Source: Rhizobium album (GTDB lineage: Bacteria > Pseudomonadota > Alphaproteobacteria > Rhizobiales > Rhizobiaceae). Taken from it: a stretch of 64,000 nt of DNA. The position numbers and the translations under genes were made by a program. Every line of letters starts with the position of its first letter. Within the stretch, counting starts at the first letter, position 1. The stretch covers positions 62,001 through 126,000 of the forward strand of contig NZ_QFBC01000007.1 in assembly GCF_003122325.1 (NCBI RefSeq), written 5' to 3'. Positions 17,044-27,032 of this stretch are shown here, in pieces. The notes under the pieces are model-generated. The model made no database searches. It saw only the letters and a program-made list of their open reading frames with translations, and was not told the DNA's origin.

Positions 17044-20000
17044 ATGGCTATCCTGATTCGCATCGTGAAACGGCTCCTGCGCTTTACCGCCTACGCGGTT
17101 CTGGCTGCCGTCGTTCTTCTGGTGATCGGCGTGCTGGTGGTCGGCCTGACGCCGTTCGGTGCCCGTTTTGCCGCCGATCAGGTGTCGCGGCTCGCCTCGA
17201 CGCCGGACCGGGTGATCACGCTCGGCACGCCGGCCGGCCTCCTGAACGGACGCCTGCGGCTCGACCAGGTCACCATTGCCGATAGCCAGGGCACCTTTGC
17301 CGAGGTCCGCGACATCGCCGTCGACTGGTCGCCGCTGTCCCTGCTTGGCGGCACCTTCAAGGCCGATCTCGTTTCCGCCGGTTCGGTCAGCGTCATCCGC
17401 GCACCCGTCGTCACGCAGACGCCGCCGCCTGTCGAGGACAGTGGCGGATCGTCGCTGCCAGTCGCCATCGACATCGCCCACATCTCGCTGCCCGATATTA
17501 TTTTGGGTTCGGCGCTTGCCGGCCGCGATTTTGCGCTTGCCGCCGATGGTTCGCTGCATGCCGACGCCGCCGGGATCAGCACAAAGCTCTCCGCAAACCG
17601 TAAGGATCTGCCCGAAGCCAAGGCAAGCGCGGACATCGCTTTCGTGCCTTCCGAAAACCGCCTGACGCTGAATGCGGATATTGCCGAACCGCAGGGCGGA
17701 CTGATTGCCGGCCTGCTGCGCCTGCCGAACAGCCCGGCGATTGCCCTGAAGGTCAACGGCACGGGGCCGTTGTCCGATTGGGCCGGTAAGCTGGCGGCCA
17801 CGCTCGACGGACAACCGGTGCTGGATGTCTCCGCCCGACACCAGCAATCGACGGCGGGTTCGCATCATCTGGCGGTCAAGGGCGGCGGCACCTTCGATTC
17901 GCTGCTGCCGCCGACCTTCCGGCCGCTGTTTGCCGGCAGCACGGAAATCGACATTGCCGCGACCTTCGACGATAGCGGCCGTCTCAGCATCGAAAGCGGC
18001 AACATCGCCACCGGCAATCTCTTGCTGGCAGCCTCCGGCGAACTCAACCCCAACGGCGACAACAGCCTGAAGGCCAACCTCATCGGCGCCGCCGGCCCGA
18101 TCGATTTCCGTTGGCCGCTCGCCGACGGCGAGGCCCGGCTGCTGATCAGCGGCATCGACCTGTCGCTGACCGGGCAGGCCGCAGCCGCAAAACTCGACCT
18201 GACGGCCGCGCTGGAGCAGGTGGAACTGCCGCAAGGCCGGCTGGGCCAGCTGCGGCTCGACGCCAAAAGCGATGCGCTGAACCTGACGGAGCGTTCCGGC
18301 ACCATCCAGACCCGCTTTTCCGTCGCAGAAACGGCTTTCGCCAGCCCGGATATCGATCGCGCCGTCGAGGGGCCGCTGACGATCACCGCGCCGCTTGCGG
18401 TTACGCCCGATGCCATCGCCTTCGACGCGATTGCCCTGGAAAGCCCTGGTATCGGCGGAACGCTGACCGGCCGCTATACGTTTGCCGACAAGACGCTGGC
18501 GACAGCCTTCCGCCTGTTTGCCGTTCCGTCCGTCCTGCCGGATGCCCTTGCCGCAAAATTCGAAACGACGATTGCCGCCGAAGGAAATGTGAGCGCCATC
18601 ATCGGCGGCCGCGCCGAGGTGAGCGGCCTGACGTTGAAATCGGGCACCATCGAAGCATCCGGCAATGTCGCGCTTGACGGCGAAACGCTGACGGCCGATC
18701 TCGCCGGCCGCCTGCCGGATCTCGGCAAGCTCGTGGCCGACGCCCGCGGCATCGTCGATTTTTCCGTTTCAGCCAATGGCCCGCTTTCCTCCGTTGCCTT
18801 CAAGGCCAACCTCAGCGCCAGCGAGGCGGCGCTCGGCGAACGCGCGCTCACGGATCTTGCCGTTTCAGCCGAAGGCAAGGCCGATCCGGCTTCGCCGCAG
18901 GCAACCATCAAGGCATCCGGCGCGCTCGGCGGCCAGACGATCAACGTCGATGCCGATCTTTTGTCCGAAAACGGCGCGACCCGCATACCAAAACTCCTGG
19001 CACAGATCGGGGCCAACAGGATCGAAGGATCGCTCGTCCTGTCGCCGGCCTTCGAGCCGGACGGCCGGCTGACGCTCGACCTTCCCGACATCGGCCTCTT
19101 GGCAGCACTGGCCGGACAGGAGGCGCAGGGCGACCTGAAGGGATCGGCGACGATCACCACGCAGGACGGCCGTATCCAGGCTGTGGTCAATGCGTCGGGC
19201 AGCGGAATAACCCGCGGCGACCTGCGCATCGCCAATCCGGTCATCGATCTCACCGTCGACGACCTGAAGGCGCTTTCGGCACGCGGCACCATCCGCGCCG
19301 ACGAGATCGCCTCCGGCGGCAACATGGTGGACGGGCCGCAGCTGGCCTTCACCCAGCAAGCCGGCAAGACCGGCTTCGACCTCAAGGCAAATTACGACGA
19401 AGCACCGCTTCTGGCCACGGGAAGCCTGCAGAGCATCGATGGCGTCGTTACCGTCGCCCTCGACACGCTCTCCGCGGCGCCGAGGAAAGTGCCGCTCCAA
19501 CTCGACCGTGCGGCGGCCATCACCGTGGCCAACGGCACCGTTACCCTGCCGGGCCTGGCCATACGTGTCGGCGATGGTCTCGTGACCCTGTCGGGCACGG
19601 CAGGCGAACGGCTGGCGCTGACGGCCGATATCGCCAACATTCCCGCCACCCTGGCCAACACATTCGTGCCGAGCATCGTCGCCAAGGGTGCGGTCTCGGG
19701 CACCGCGAGCATGACGGGCCTTGCGGCGACGCCCCTGGTATCCGCGGACCTGCGGGCGGCGCTGCAGAGCGTCGAGATGAGCGAGGGCCGGTTCTCCGAC
19801 CTGCAGTTCACCGCCCGGACAACCGAGTTCGATATCGCAACGCTTTCCGGCACGGTGGATACGCGCCTCGACGTCGCGGGCATGGATTTCGTCAGCACCG
19901 ATCTCAACCGCGCCGTCCAGGGGCCTTTGGCGATCGCCGCTCCCATCGTCGTTTCCGCCGGCTCGATAGGCTTCGACGGAACGACGATCGCAAGTCCGGT

Positions 20001-22770
20001 CATTTCAGGCAAGCTGGACGGCGGTTATGCGCTTGCCACCCGCACCGTGCTCTCGCATCTGGCATTTGCCGTCAAGCCGGAGGCCCTGCCGGACGCCGCC
20101 GCGACGAAATTCGACGCGCCGATCACGCTTGAGGGCGATCTTTCCTCGATCATCGGCGGCAAGACCGAGCTCGCCAACCTCAAGATCGCGTCGAGCGGCA
20201 CGGTGCAGGCCGATGGTCGCGTCACGTTTGAAAACGGCCTGCTGGCGGTCGACCTAAAGGGCGCGCTGCCCGAAATCGGCAAGCTGCTCGCCGATGCCCG
20301 CGGCGCGGCGCAATTCCGCGCCACCATTCAGGGCGAACCCTCGGCGCTGGCAATCGACGCGACGGTGGAGGCCGCCAAGGCCGAACTCGCCGGCCGAACG
20401 CTGACCGACCTGTCCCTCAATGCAAAAGGTGTCGCCGACAGGAGCGCGCCGCAGGCGACGCTCAAGGCAAGCGGCACGCTCGACAAGCAGAAACTGGCTA
20501 TCGACGCCGACCTGATCTCCGAAAACGGCACCACCCGCCTGCCAAAGCTGCTGGCGACGGTGGGCCGCAACCGGCTGGAAGGCGCGCTCGCCTTCTCGCC
20601 CTCCTTTGCCCCGAGCGGGCAGCTGACCTTCGACATCCCGGACCTGAGCCTGTTTGCGGCGCTCGCCGGCCAGCGCGCCGAGGGCGATCTCAAGGGCGCC
20701 ATCGCGCTTTCCACCAATGCCGGCATCATGCAGGCAAAGATTTCCGCCACCGGCAGCGGCATCCGCCGCGACGATCTCAGCATCGTCAAGCCGGTGGTCG
20801 ATCTGACCGTCGACGATCTCGCTGCGCTGTCGGCAAAAGGCACGGTGCAGGCGGAAGAAATCCGCTCCGGAGCCAACCGCATCCAGGCGCTGGCGCTGGC
20901 GATCACCCAGAGCGGCGGCAAGACCGGCTTCGACCTGAAAGCGCAATATGACGGCGCGCCGCTTCTGACATCCGGCACCATCCAGAGCGCCGGCAGCACC
21001 ATGACGGTCGCGCTCGAGCGCTTCGAGGCCGCACCGAAACGGCTGCCCCTGAAGCTCGAAAGCCCGACGACCATCCGCATCGCCGACGGCAACGTCACCC
21101 TGTCGAAACTCGGCATCCGCGCCGGCAACGGCACGATCACCGTCAATGGCGGTGCCGGAGACCAATTGCAGATCGACGCAAAGATCAGCAATCTGCCGGC
21201 AAGCCTCGCCAATAGCTTCGTGCCCAGCATCGCGGCGGAAGGCACGATATCCGGCACGGTCACTGTCCGCGGTTCGACGACGGCACCGGCAGTCGATTAC
21301 CAGCTTGCCTGGGCGAATGCGGCTGTGGCGCAAACGAAATCGGCCGGTGTCCGCGCCTTCGACATCAAGGCCAATGGCCGCTTCGCCGACAACACACTGC
21401 GCATCGATACCAGCCTCAGTGGCGGCGGCCTGTCGCTCAGCGGCGGCGGCACGGTGGGCGTGACCGGCAACCAGCCGCTGGCGCTGTCTTTCGAGGGAAC
21501 CCTGCCCTTCTCCCTGGCGGCGACCCAGCTTGCCAGCCAGGGGCTCAGCCTCGAAGGCCAGGCAAGGATAAACCTCCGCATTGCAGGCACGGCGACATCG
21601 CCCGATATCACCGGCACGATTTCCGCCGATGGCGCGACGCTGGTCGACGTGCGCCGCAACATCGCCGTCAACAACCTTGCCCTGAACGTTTCGCTCGACC
21701 GTGACCGGGCGACCATCAACCGGCTGTCCGGCCAGCTGGCGCAGGGCGGCACGGTATCGGCGACCGGGACGATCGGCTTTGCCGGCGACAGCGGCTTCCC
21801 TGCCGATCTCGCCATCAAGCTCGACAAGGCGGCCTATGTCGACGGCACGCTGCTGGCGACCGTCATCGACGGCAATCTGACGCTGAAGGGGCCGGTGCTG
21901 ACCGCGCCCGTGCTCGGCGGTGAACTGAGGCTCGGCAAGACCTCGATCACCGTGCCGGAAAAGCTGCCGGCCTCGCTGGCGGACATCAACGTCAAGCACA
22001 AGAATGCGCCGCGCGACGTGCAGAAACAGGCCGAGGCCATCAAGAAGGACGAAGGCGGCGGCGGCACGCAATCCAGCATCGGCCTCGACCTGACCATCAG
22101 CGCACCCTCGCGCATTTTCGTGCGCGGCCGTGGTATCGATGCCGAGCTCGGCGGCTCGCTGACCGTGCGCGGTACGGCGACGGATCCGGTGGTTTCCGGC
22201 GGCTTCGAGATGCGCCGCGGCCGTCTCAACATCCTCAACAAGCGGCTCGACTTCACCTCGGGCGAGATCAGCTTCGGCGGTTCGCTGACACCGACGCTGA
22301 ACCTCGAGGCGACCAACACCACCGGCTCGACGACGATCACCATCACCGTCGCCGGCGTCGCCAACGATCCGTCGATCACCTTCTCGTCGTCTCCCGCTTT
22401 GCCGCAGGACGAAATCCTGGCGCAGCTGATCTTCGGTCAGTCGATGTCAAAGCTTTCGGCGCTGCAGATCGCCCAACTGGCCGATGCCGCAAGCCAGCTG
22501 GCCGGCGGTCGTTCGACCTCGCTGTTCCAGGCGTTGCGCTCCAATCTCGGTGTCGACGACCTCGATATCTCGACCGATGAGAAAGGCGAAGCGCGTGTTT
22601 CCGCCGGCAAATACCTGAACAGCCGCACCTATATCGAGCTGCAGGGCGGCGGCGAAAGCGGCGGCAAGGCGATCATCAACCTCGATGTCGGCCGCGGCGT
22701 CAAACTGCGCGGAGAAGCGGGCGGCAACGGCGAAGGTGCGGCCGGTATCTTTTATGAAAAGGAATACTGA
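17044..22770 (+). CDS. tamB: Translocation/assembly module protein TamB (DUF490), with internal duplication
   Basis: A 1,908-residue AsmA-like bridge protein. One N-terminal membrane anchor (about 13-39) is followed by a very long periplasmic beta-rich region and the C-terminal TamB/DUF490 domain, recognised by LTVRGTATDPVVSGGFEM, GEISFGGSLTPTLNLEAT and PALPQDEILAQLIFGQ. It forms a hydrophobic groove across the periplasm and partners TamA. Most alphaproteobacterial TamB proteins I know are nearer 1,400-1,500 residues; the excess is explained by two tandem copies of a ~517-residue block (residues about 383-899 and 900-1417). Paired landmarks include DLGKLVADARG/EIGKLLADARG and GKTGFDLKANYDEAPLL/GKTGFDLKAQYDGAPLL. 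Confidence 0.92.
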   Translation: MAILIRIVKRLLRFTAYAVLAAVVLLVIGVLVVGLTPFGARFAADQVSRLASTPDRVITLGTPAGLLNGRLRLDQVTIADSQGTFAEVRDIAVDWSPLSLLGGTFKADLVSAGSVSVIRAPVVTQTPPPVEDSGGSSLPVAIDIAHISLPDIILGSALAGRDFALAADGSLHADAAGISTKLSANRKDLPEAKASADIAFVPSENRLTLNADIAEPQGGLIAGLLRLPNSPAIALKVNGTGPLSDWAGKLAATLDGQPVLDVSARHQQSTAGSHHLAVKGGGTFDSLLPPTFRPLFAGSTEIDIAATFDDSGRLSIESGNIATGNLLLAASGELNPNGDNSLKANLIGAAGPIDFRWPLADGEARLLISGIDLSLTGQAAAAKLDLTAALEQVELPQGRLGQLRLDAKSDALNLTERSGTIQTRFSVAETAFASPDIDRAVEGPLTITAPLAVTPDAIAFDAIALESPGIGGTLTGRYTFADKTLATAFRLFAVPSVLPDALAAKFETTIAAEGNVSAIIGGRAEVSGLTLKSGTIEASGNVALDGETLTADLAGRLPDLGKLVADARGIVDFSVSANGPLSSVAFKANLSASEAALGERALTDLAVSAEGKADPASPQATIKASGALGGQTINVDADLLSENGATRIPKLLAQIGANRIEGSLVLSPAFEPDGRLTLDLPDIGLLAALAGQEAQGDLKGSATITTQDGRIQAVVNASGSGITRGDLRIANPVIDLTVDDLKALSARGTIRADEIASGGNMVDGPQLAFTQQAGKTGFDLKANYDEAPLLATGSLQSIDGVVTVALDTLSAAPRKVPLQLDRAAAITVANGTVTLPGLAIRVGDGLVTLSGTAGERLALTADIANIPATLANTFVPSIVAKGAVSGTASMTGLAATPLVSADLRAALQSVEMSEGRFSDLQFTARTTEFDIATLSGTVDTRLDVAGMDFVSTDLNRAVQGPLAIAAPIVVSAGSIGFDGTTIASPVISGKLDGGYALATRTVLSHLAFAVKPEALPDAAATKFDAPITLEGDLSSIIGGKTELANLKIASSGTVQADGRVTFENGLLAVDLKGALPEIGKLLADARGAAQFRATIQGEPSALAIDATVEAAKAELAGRTLTDLSLNAKGVADRSAPQATLKASGTLDKQKLAIDADLISENGTTRLPKLLATVGRNRLEGALAFSPSFAPSGQLTFDIPDLSLFAALAGQRAEGDLKGAIALSTNAGIMQAKISATGSGIRRDDLSIVKPVVDLTVDDLAALSAKGTVQAEEIRSGANRIQALALAITQSGGKTGFDLKAQYDGAPLLTSGTIQSAGSTMTVALERFEAAPKRLPLKLESPTTIRIADGNVTLSKLGIRAGNGTITVNGGAGDQLQIDAKISNLPASLANSFVPSIAAEGTISGTVTVRGSTTAPAVDYQLAWANAAVAQTKSAGVRAFDIKANGRFADNTLRIDTSLSGGGLSLSGGGTVGVTGNQPLALSFEGTLPFSLAATQLASQGLSLEGQARINLRIAGTATSPDITGTISADGATLVDVRRNIAVNNLALNVSLDRDRATINRLSGQLAQGGTVSATGTIGFAGDSGFPADLAIKLDKAAYVDGTLLATVIDGNLTLKGPVLTAPVLGGELRLGKTSITVPEKLPASLADINVKHKNAPRDVQKQAEAIKKDEGGGGTQSSIGLDLTISAPSRIFVRGRGIDAELGGSLTVRGTATDPVVSGGFEMRRGRLNILNKRLDFTSGEISFGGSLTPTLNLEATNTTGSTTITITVAGVANDPSITFSSSPALPQDEILAQLIFGQSMSKLSALQIAQLADAASQLAGGRSTSLFQALRSNLGVDDLDISTDEKGEARVSAGKYLNSRTYIELQGGGESGGKAIINLDVGRGVKLRGEAGGNGEGAAGIFYEKEY
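18190..21294 (+). repeat. Tandem in-frame duplication within tamB (two ~1.55-kb copies)
   Basis: Copy 1 spans about 18190-19740 and copy 2 about 19741-21294. Equivalent codons are 1,551-1,554 bp apart (for example GKLVADARG at 18724 and GKLLADARG at 20278). The copies have diverged, yet order and spacing of motifs hold throughout, so this is an old, in-frame duplication of a 517-518-residue unit. Confidence 0.85.
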
Positions 22771-22881
22771 GCAGGTGCGGCAGGGGCCTGCAGCGAAATT
22801 GCGTCAGAACAAGCGAGGATACTCCACGCACAGGCCGTGATCCGGCCTCGACGCCACGTTGCAAATAGCCTTTCGCGTAGA

Positions 22882-23136
22882 TCAGGCACCGGCCGGCGGC
22901 GGTGTCGGGGGCGCCGGCTTGCGGATATGCGCGGCGGCTTCCAGAACCAGCGGATCGAAACCTTCGCCGCCGTCCTCGATCATTTCGAAGAACTGCCGGC
23001 GCATGCGCGATTCCCAGAATTTGTTGATATGGGTGGCGACGCCCTGCACCCGCTCCGCTTCCGGCTGCGAATGGAAGAAGGTGGCGATCTGATTGGCCAT
23101 ACGCACCAGCTTCTGCTGCGTTCCATCATGCGACAT
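22882..23136 (-). CDS. fdsD: Formate dehydrogenase delta subunit
   Basis: An 84-residue protein of the FdsD family, a small factor needed for an active soluble NAD-dependent Mo formate dehydrogenase; in Rhodobacter capsulatus it binds with the catalytic unit and is thought to aid cofactor maturation. Family marks are KLVRMANQIATFF, the centre GVATHINKFWESRMRRQFFE and an acidic/Gly stretch before a Pro-rich tail. It overlaps the 3' end of fdhD by 11 bp and is the last gene of the fds operon. Confidence 0.85.
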   Translation of the reverse strand: MSHDGTQQKLVRMANQIATFFHSQPEAERVQGVATHINKFWESRMRRQFFEMIEDGGEGFDPLVLEAAAHIRKPAPPTPPPAGA

Positions 23137-23953
23137 CGGCGGAAACTCCGGAAAAAATGCGGGTCGAATGGGTAAAGATCTCGAAATCCTCGCCGCGCAC
23201 CAGCGCGACGAGGGTCATGCCGGCTTCTTCCGCCGTGCGCAGCGCCAGGGCCGTGGGGGCGGAAATGGCAATCAGCACGGCGCTGCCGAGAATCGCCGCC
23301 TTCTGCACCATCTCGACCGACAGCCGGCTGGTGACGACCACCGCCCCTTCCGCGCCGGTGTGCCCGGCAGCGATGACGGCGCCGCACAGCTTGTCGAGCG
23401 CATTGTGGCGCCCGACATCTTCCCGAACGGCGAGCAATCCGCGGCCGGGGATATAAAAACCGGCGCCGTGCACCGCATGGGTTTCACGATGCAGCGGCTG
23501 GGCACCGTTGAGCAAGGCAATCGCCTCGACGATCTGCCGGTTGTCGAGGTTGAGCGTGACGCCACCGACATCCGGCACCGGCCGCATGGCCTGTTCGATC
23601 GATTCGATGCCGCACAGGCCGCAACCGACCGGCCCGGCCATATGCCGGCGGCGGGTGCGCAGGGCATCGGCGGCATCGTCGGCAAGCGTGATCTGCACGT
23701 CGATGCCCGGTCCTTCCGCCACCACTTCGATGCCGGCAACCTCCGCTGCGGAACCGATAATTCCTTCGGTAAGGCTGAAACCGAGCGCAAAATCCTCGAG
23801 ATCCGCCGGCGTTGCCATCATCACCGCATGCGTCGAGCCGCCGTAGGAAAAGGCGATCGGCACTTCTTCCGGCACGAGGCGCGAAGCGCTTCGTACGACG
23901 CCATTGCGGCGGACGGTTTCGGAGGCGGATGCGGTGGTCCTGAACGTGCTCAT
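23126..23953 (-). CDS. fdhD: Formate dehydrogenase accessory sulfurtransferase FdhD
   Basis: A 275-residue protein that moves sulfur from a cysteine desulfurase to the Mo-bis-MGD cofactor before its insertion into FdsA. The sulfur-carrying CxxC loop is intact (VGCGLCGIES, about 175-184 of the longer reading, roughly 110-120 here). The C-terminal RSxxE-like and nucleotide-side motifs REDVGRHNALDKL and SRLSVEMVQKAA are present. The ATG at 23953 (MSTFRTTAS) gives normal family length; an upstream start at 24151 would overlap fdsA and add a basic tail. The gene lies 139 bp after fdsA and overlaps fdsD. Confidence 0.92.
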   Translation of the reverse strand: MSTFRTTASASETVRRNGVVRSASRLVPEEVPIAFSYGGSTHAVMMATPADLEDFALGFSLTEGIIGSAAEVAGIEVVAEGPGIDVQITLADDAADALRTRRRHMAGPVGCGLCGIESIEQAMRPVPDVGGVTLNLDNRQIVEAIALLNGAQPLHRETHAVHGAGFYIPGRGLLAVREDVGRHNALDKLCGAVIAAGHTGAEGAVVVTSRLSVEMVQKAAILGSAVLIAISAPTALALRTAEEAGMTLVALVRGEDFEIFTHSTRIFSGVSADVA

Positions 23954-24092
23954 GCAGCGGCCCACCGGTTTTTGGGAGGACCGAGGTTGCGGTTGGTGGG
24001 CGGCGCAAGCCGCGATTGATCGGCGTGCGAACGAAGGGAGAGAAAAACACGCCCTATCCGTAGCCGCAATCCCCCACCCTCGGAGCACATCC

Positions 24093-26972
24093 TCACTCCG
24101 CCGCCTCCAGCTTGCCGGCGATGCGGCGGGACTGGCGCGCCTGCTCGTCATATTCCACCTGCCAGCCGGACGGGCCGTTGGAGGGCGAGATCTGCACCGC
24201 CGTCACCTTGTATTCCGGGCAGTTGGTCGCCCAATCGGAGAAATCGGTGGTGATGACGTTCGCCTGCGTCGTCGGATGGTGGAAGGTGGTGTAGACGACA
24301 CCCGGCGCGACGCGATCGGTGATCAGCGCGCGAAGCGTCGTATCGCCGGATCGGCTGGCGAGACGCACCCAGTCGCCGTCGCGGATGCCGCGCAGTTCCG
24401 CATCGTGCGGATGCACCTCCAGCCGGTCCTCGGCATGCCAGACGACGTTTTCGGTGCGCCGCGTCTGGGCGCCGACATTGTACTGGCTGAGAATGCGGCC
24501 GGTGGTGAGCAAGAGCGGGAAGCGCGGACCGGTGCGTTCGTCGGTGGCGACATATTCGGTGCGGATGAACTTGCCCTTGCCGCGCACGAAACCGTCGATA
24601 TGCATGATCGGCGAGCCCTTGGGCGACTTTTCATTGCAGGGCCACTGCACCGAGCCCATCTTTTCCAGATAGTCGTAGGAGACCAGCGCAAAGCTCGGCG
24701 TCGTCGCGGCGATCTCGTCCATGATTTCGGACGGATGGCTATAGTTCCAGGCGAGCCCCATCGCCTGGGCAAGCTTTTGCGTCACTTCCCAATCGGCATA
24801 ACCGTTCTTCGGCGTCATGACGCGGCGGACGCGGTTGATGCGGCGCTCGGCATTGGTAAAGGTGCCGTCCTTTTCCAGGAAGGTCGAGCCCGGCAGGAAG
24901 ACGTGGGCGTAGTTGGCCGTTTCGTTGAGGAACAGGTCCTGGACGACGACGCATTCCATCGCCGCAAGGCCGGCGGCGACATGTTTGGTATCCGGGTCGG
25001 ACTGCAGGATATCCTCGCCCTGGATGTAGATACCCTTGAACGAACCGTCGACGGCGGCATCCAGCATGTTGGGGATGCGCAGGCCCGGCTCGTTGGACAG
25101 CGTCACGCCCCACATCTTCTCGAAGATTTCGCGGGTGGCGTCGTCGGCGACGTGGCGGTAGCCCGGAAGCTCGTGCGGGAAGGAGCCCATATCGCAGGAG
25201 CCCTGCACATTGTTCTGGCCGCGCAACGGGTTCACGCCGACGCCCGGCCGGCCGATATTGCCGGTGACCATGGCAAGATTGGCGATCGCCATGACCGTGG
25301 TCGAGCCCTGGCTATGCTCGGTGACACCGAGGCCGTAATAGATCGCGCCGTTGCCGCGGGTGGCAAACAGGCGGGCCGCGCCGCGTACCAGATGCGCCGG
25401 TACGCCGGTGAAGGTTTCGATCGCTTCCGGGCTATGCTGCTCTTCGGCGACGAAAGCGGCCCAATCCTCGAATTCCGACCAGTCGCAACGTTGCCGGATG
25501 AAGGCTTCGTTGGCGAGGCCTTCGGTGACGATGACATGCGCCAGCGCCGTCATGACAGCGACATTGGTGCCGGGCTTCAGCGGCAGATGGAAGGCCGCCT
25601 CGATATGCGGCGACTTGACGAGATCGGTGCGGCGCGGATCGATGACGATCAGCTTGGCGCCCTGGCGCAACCGCTTCTTCAGACGCGAGCCGAAGACGGG
25701 GTGGCCGTCGGTCGGATTGGCGCCGATGACGATGACGACATCGGTATGCTCGACCGAATCGAAATCCTGCGTGCCGGCAGACGTGCCGAAGGCCTGGCCG
25801 AGGCCATAGCCGGTCGGCGAATGGCAGACGCGGGCGCAAGTATCGACGTTGTTGTTACCGAAGCCGGCGCGGATCAGCTTCTGCACCAGGAAGGTTTCTT
25901 CATTGGTGCAGCGCGACGAGGTGATGCCGCCGATCGATTCGCGACCGTATTGATACTGGATACGCCGGAACTCCGAGGCGACATGCGCATAGGCCTCTTC
26001 CCAGGTGACTTCGCGCCAGGGATCGGACACCTTCTCGCGGATCATCGGGTTGAGGATGCGGTCCTTGTGGGCCGAGTAGCCGTAGGCGAAACGGCCCTTG
26101 ACGCAGGAATGGCCGCGGTTGGCCTGGCCGTCCTTCCAGGGTACCATGCGCACCAGTTCCTCGCCGCGCATCTCGGCCTTGAAGGAGCAGCCGACGCCGC
26201 AATAGGCGCAAGTGGTCACGGCGGAATGTTCCGGCTGACCGATCTCGATGACCGATTTTTCCGTCAGCGTCGCCGTCGGGCAGGCCTGCACGCAGGCGCC
26301 GCAGGAAACGCATTCGGAGGAGACGAAATCCTCGTGCATGCCGGGCGAGACGCGGCTGCCGAAACCGCGGCCTTCGATGGTCAGCGCAAAGGTGCCCTGC
26401 ACCTCTTCGCAGGCGCGCACGCAGCGCGAGCAGACGATGCATTTCGACGGATCATAGGTGAAGTAGGGGTTGGACTCGTCCTTCGGCATCCACTTGGCGT
26501 TGATCTCGCCATTGTTGCGGGCGCGGACGTGGTTGTCGCCCTCGTAACCGTAACGCACGTCACGCAGGCCGACGGCGCCGGCCATGTCCTGCAGCTCGCA
26601 GTCGCCGTTGGCGGCGCAGGTCAGACAGTCGAGCGGATGGTCGGAGATGTAGAGCTCCATCACGCCCTTGCGGATGTCCTTCAGCCGGCTCGTCTGGGTG
26701 TGCACCTTGATGCCGGGCGCGACCGGCGTGGTGCAGGAGGCAGGCGTACCGTTGCGGCCCTCGATCTCGATCAGACAGAGGCGGCAGGAGCCAAAGGCAT
26801 CGACCATATCGGTGGCGCAAAGCTTCGGCACCTGGATGCCGGCTTCCATCGAGGCGCGCATGATCGAGGTGCCTTCCGGAACGGTGATCTCGCGACCGTC
26901 AATGGTCAGCGTCACCATCTTCTCCGAGCGCGATGCCGGCGTGCCGTAGTCGATTTCAGGAACGAGGGACAT
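24093..26972 (-). CDS. fdsA: NAD-dependent formate dehydrogenase alpha subunit (Mo-bis-MGD)
   Basis: The 959-residue catalytic subunit oxidising formate to CO2. N-terminal ferredoxin [2Fe-2S] ligands include C63, C66 and C80. They are followed by a His-ligated [4Fe-4S] motif (HPLDCLTCAANGDC, 112-125), two 4Fe-4S motifs (CIVCSRCVRAC and CVSCGACVQAC, 178-231) and CAYCGVGC (255-262) at the start of the Mo domain. The Mo ligand is a cysteine, C383, in RVCHSPTGYG, not selenocysteine. The cluster layout is that of the oxygen-tolerant cytosolic FdsABG enzyme. The ATG at 26972 has GGGAGGAG upstream. fdsB precedes it by 60 bp. Confidence 0.95.
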   Translation of the reverse strand: MSLVPEIDYGTPASRSEKMVTLTIDGREITVPEGTSIMRASMEAGIQVPKLCATDMVDAFGSCRLCLIEIEGRNGTPASCTTPVAPGIKVHTQTSRLKDIRKGVMELYISDHPLDCLTCAANGDCELQDMAGAVGLRDVRYGYEGDNHVRARNNGEINAKWMPKDESNPYFTYDPSKCIVCSRCVRACEEVQGTFALTIEGRGFGSRVSPGMHEDFVSSECVSCGACVQACPTATLTEKSVIEIGQPEHSAVTTCAYCGVGCSFKAEMRGEELVRMVPWKDGQANRGHSCVKGRFAYGYSAHKDRILNPMIREKVSDPWREVTWEEAYAHVASEFRRIQYQYGRESIGGITSSRCTNEETFLVQKLIRAGFGNNNVDTCARVCHSPTGYGLGQAFGTSAGTQDFDSVEHTDVVIVIGANPTDGHPVFGSRLKKRLRQGAKLIVIDPRRTDLVKSPHIEAAFHLPLKPGTNVAVMTALAHVIVTEGLANEAFIRQRCDWSEFEDWAAFVAEEQHSPEAIETFTGVPAHLVRGAARLFATRGNGAIYYGLGVTEHSQGSTTVMAIANLAMVTGNIGRPGVGVNPLRGQNNVQGSCDMGSFPHELPGYRHVADDATREIFEKMWGVTLSNEPGLRIPNMLDAAVDGSFKGIYIQGEDILQSDPDTKHVAAGLAAMECVVVQDLFLNETANYAHVFLPGSTFLEKDGTFTNAERRINRVRRVMTPKNGYADWEVTQKLAQAMGLAWNYSHPSEIMDEIAATTPSFALVSYDYLEKMGSVQWPCNEKSPKGSPIMHIDGFVRGKGKFIRTEYVATDERTGPRFPLLLTTGRILSQYNVGAQTRRTENVVWHAEDRLEVHPHDAELRGIRDGDWVRLASRSGDTTLRALITDRVAPGVVYTTFHHPTTQANVITTDFSDWATNCPEYKVTAVQISPSNGPSGWQVEYDEQARQSRRIAGKLEAAE

Positions 26973-27032
26973 GGTTGGCTCCTCCCATGGAATTGAAGTC
27001 AGAAAGCACATTCGCCGAGGTGGGTTCAAATC

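Noticed and set aside
15040-18234. 1,064-residue open frame antisense to tamA and tamB
   Set aside because: It covers two well-supported genes on the other strand and shows antisense-type composition. No domain seen.
24093-26972. Selenocysteine-type formate dehydrogenase
   Set aside because: The Mo ligand codon encodes Cys (C383 in RVCHSPT) and no in-frame TGA or SECIS is needed.
23904-26996. 1,030-residue open frame on the plus strand opposite fdsA
   Set aside because: It is antisense to a complete formate dehydrogenase gene with all metal-binding motifs. Chance open frame.
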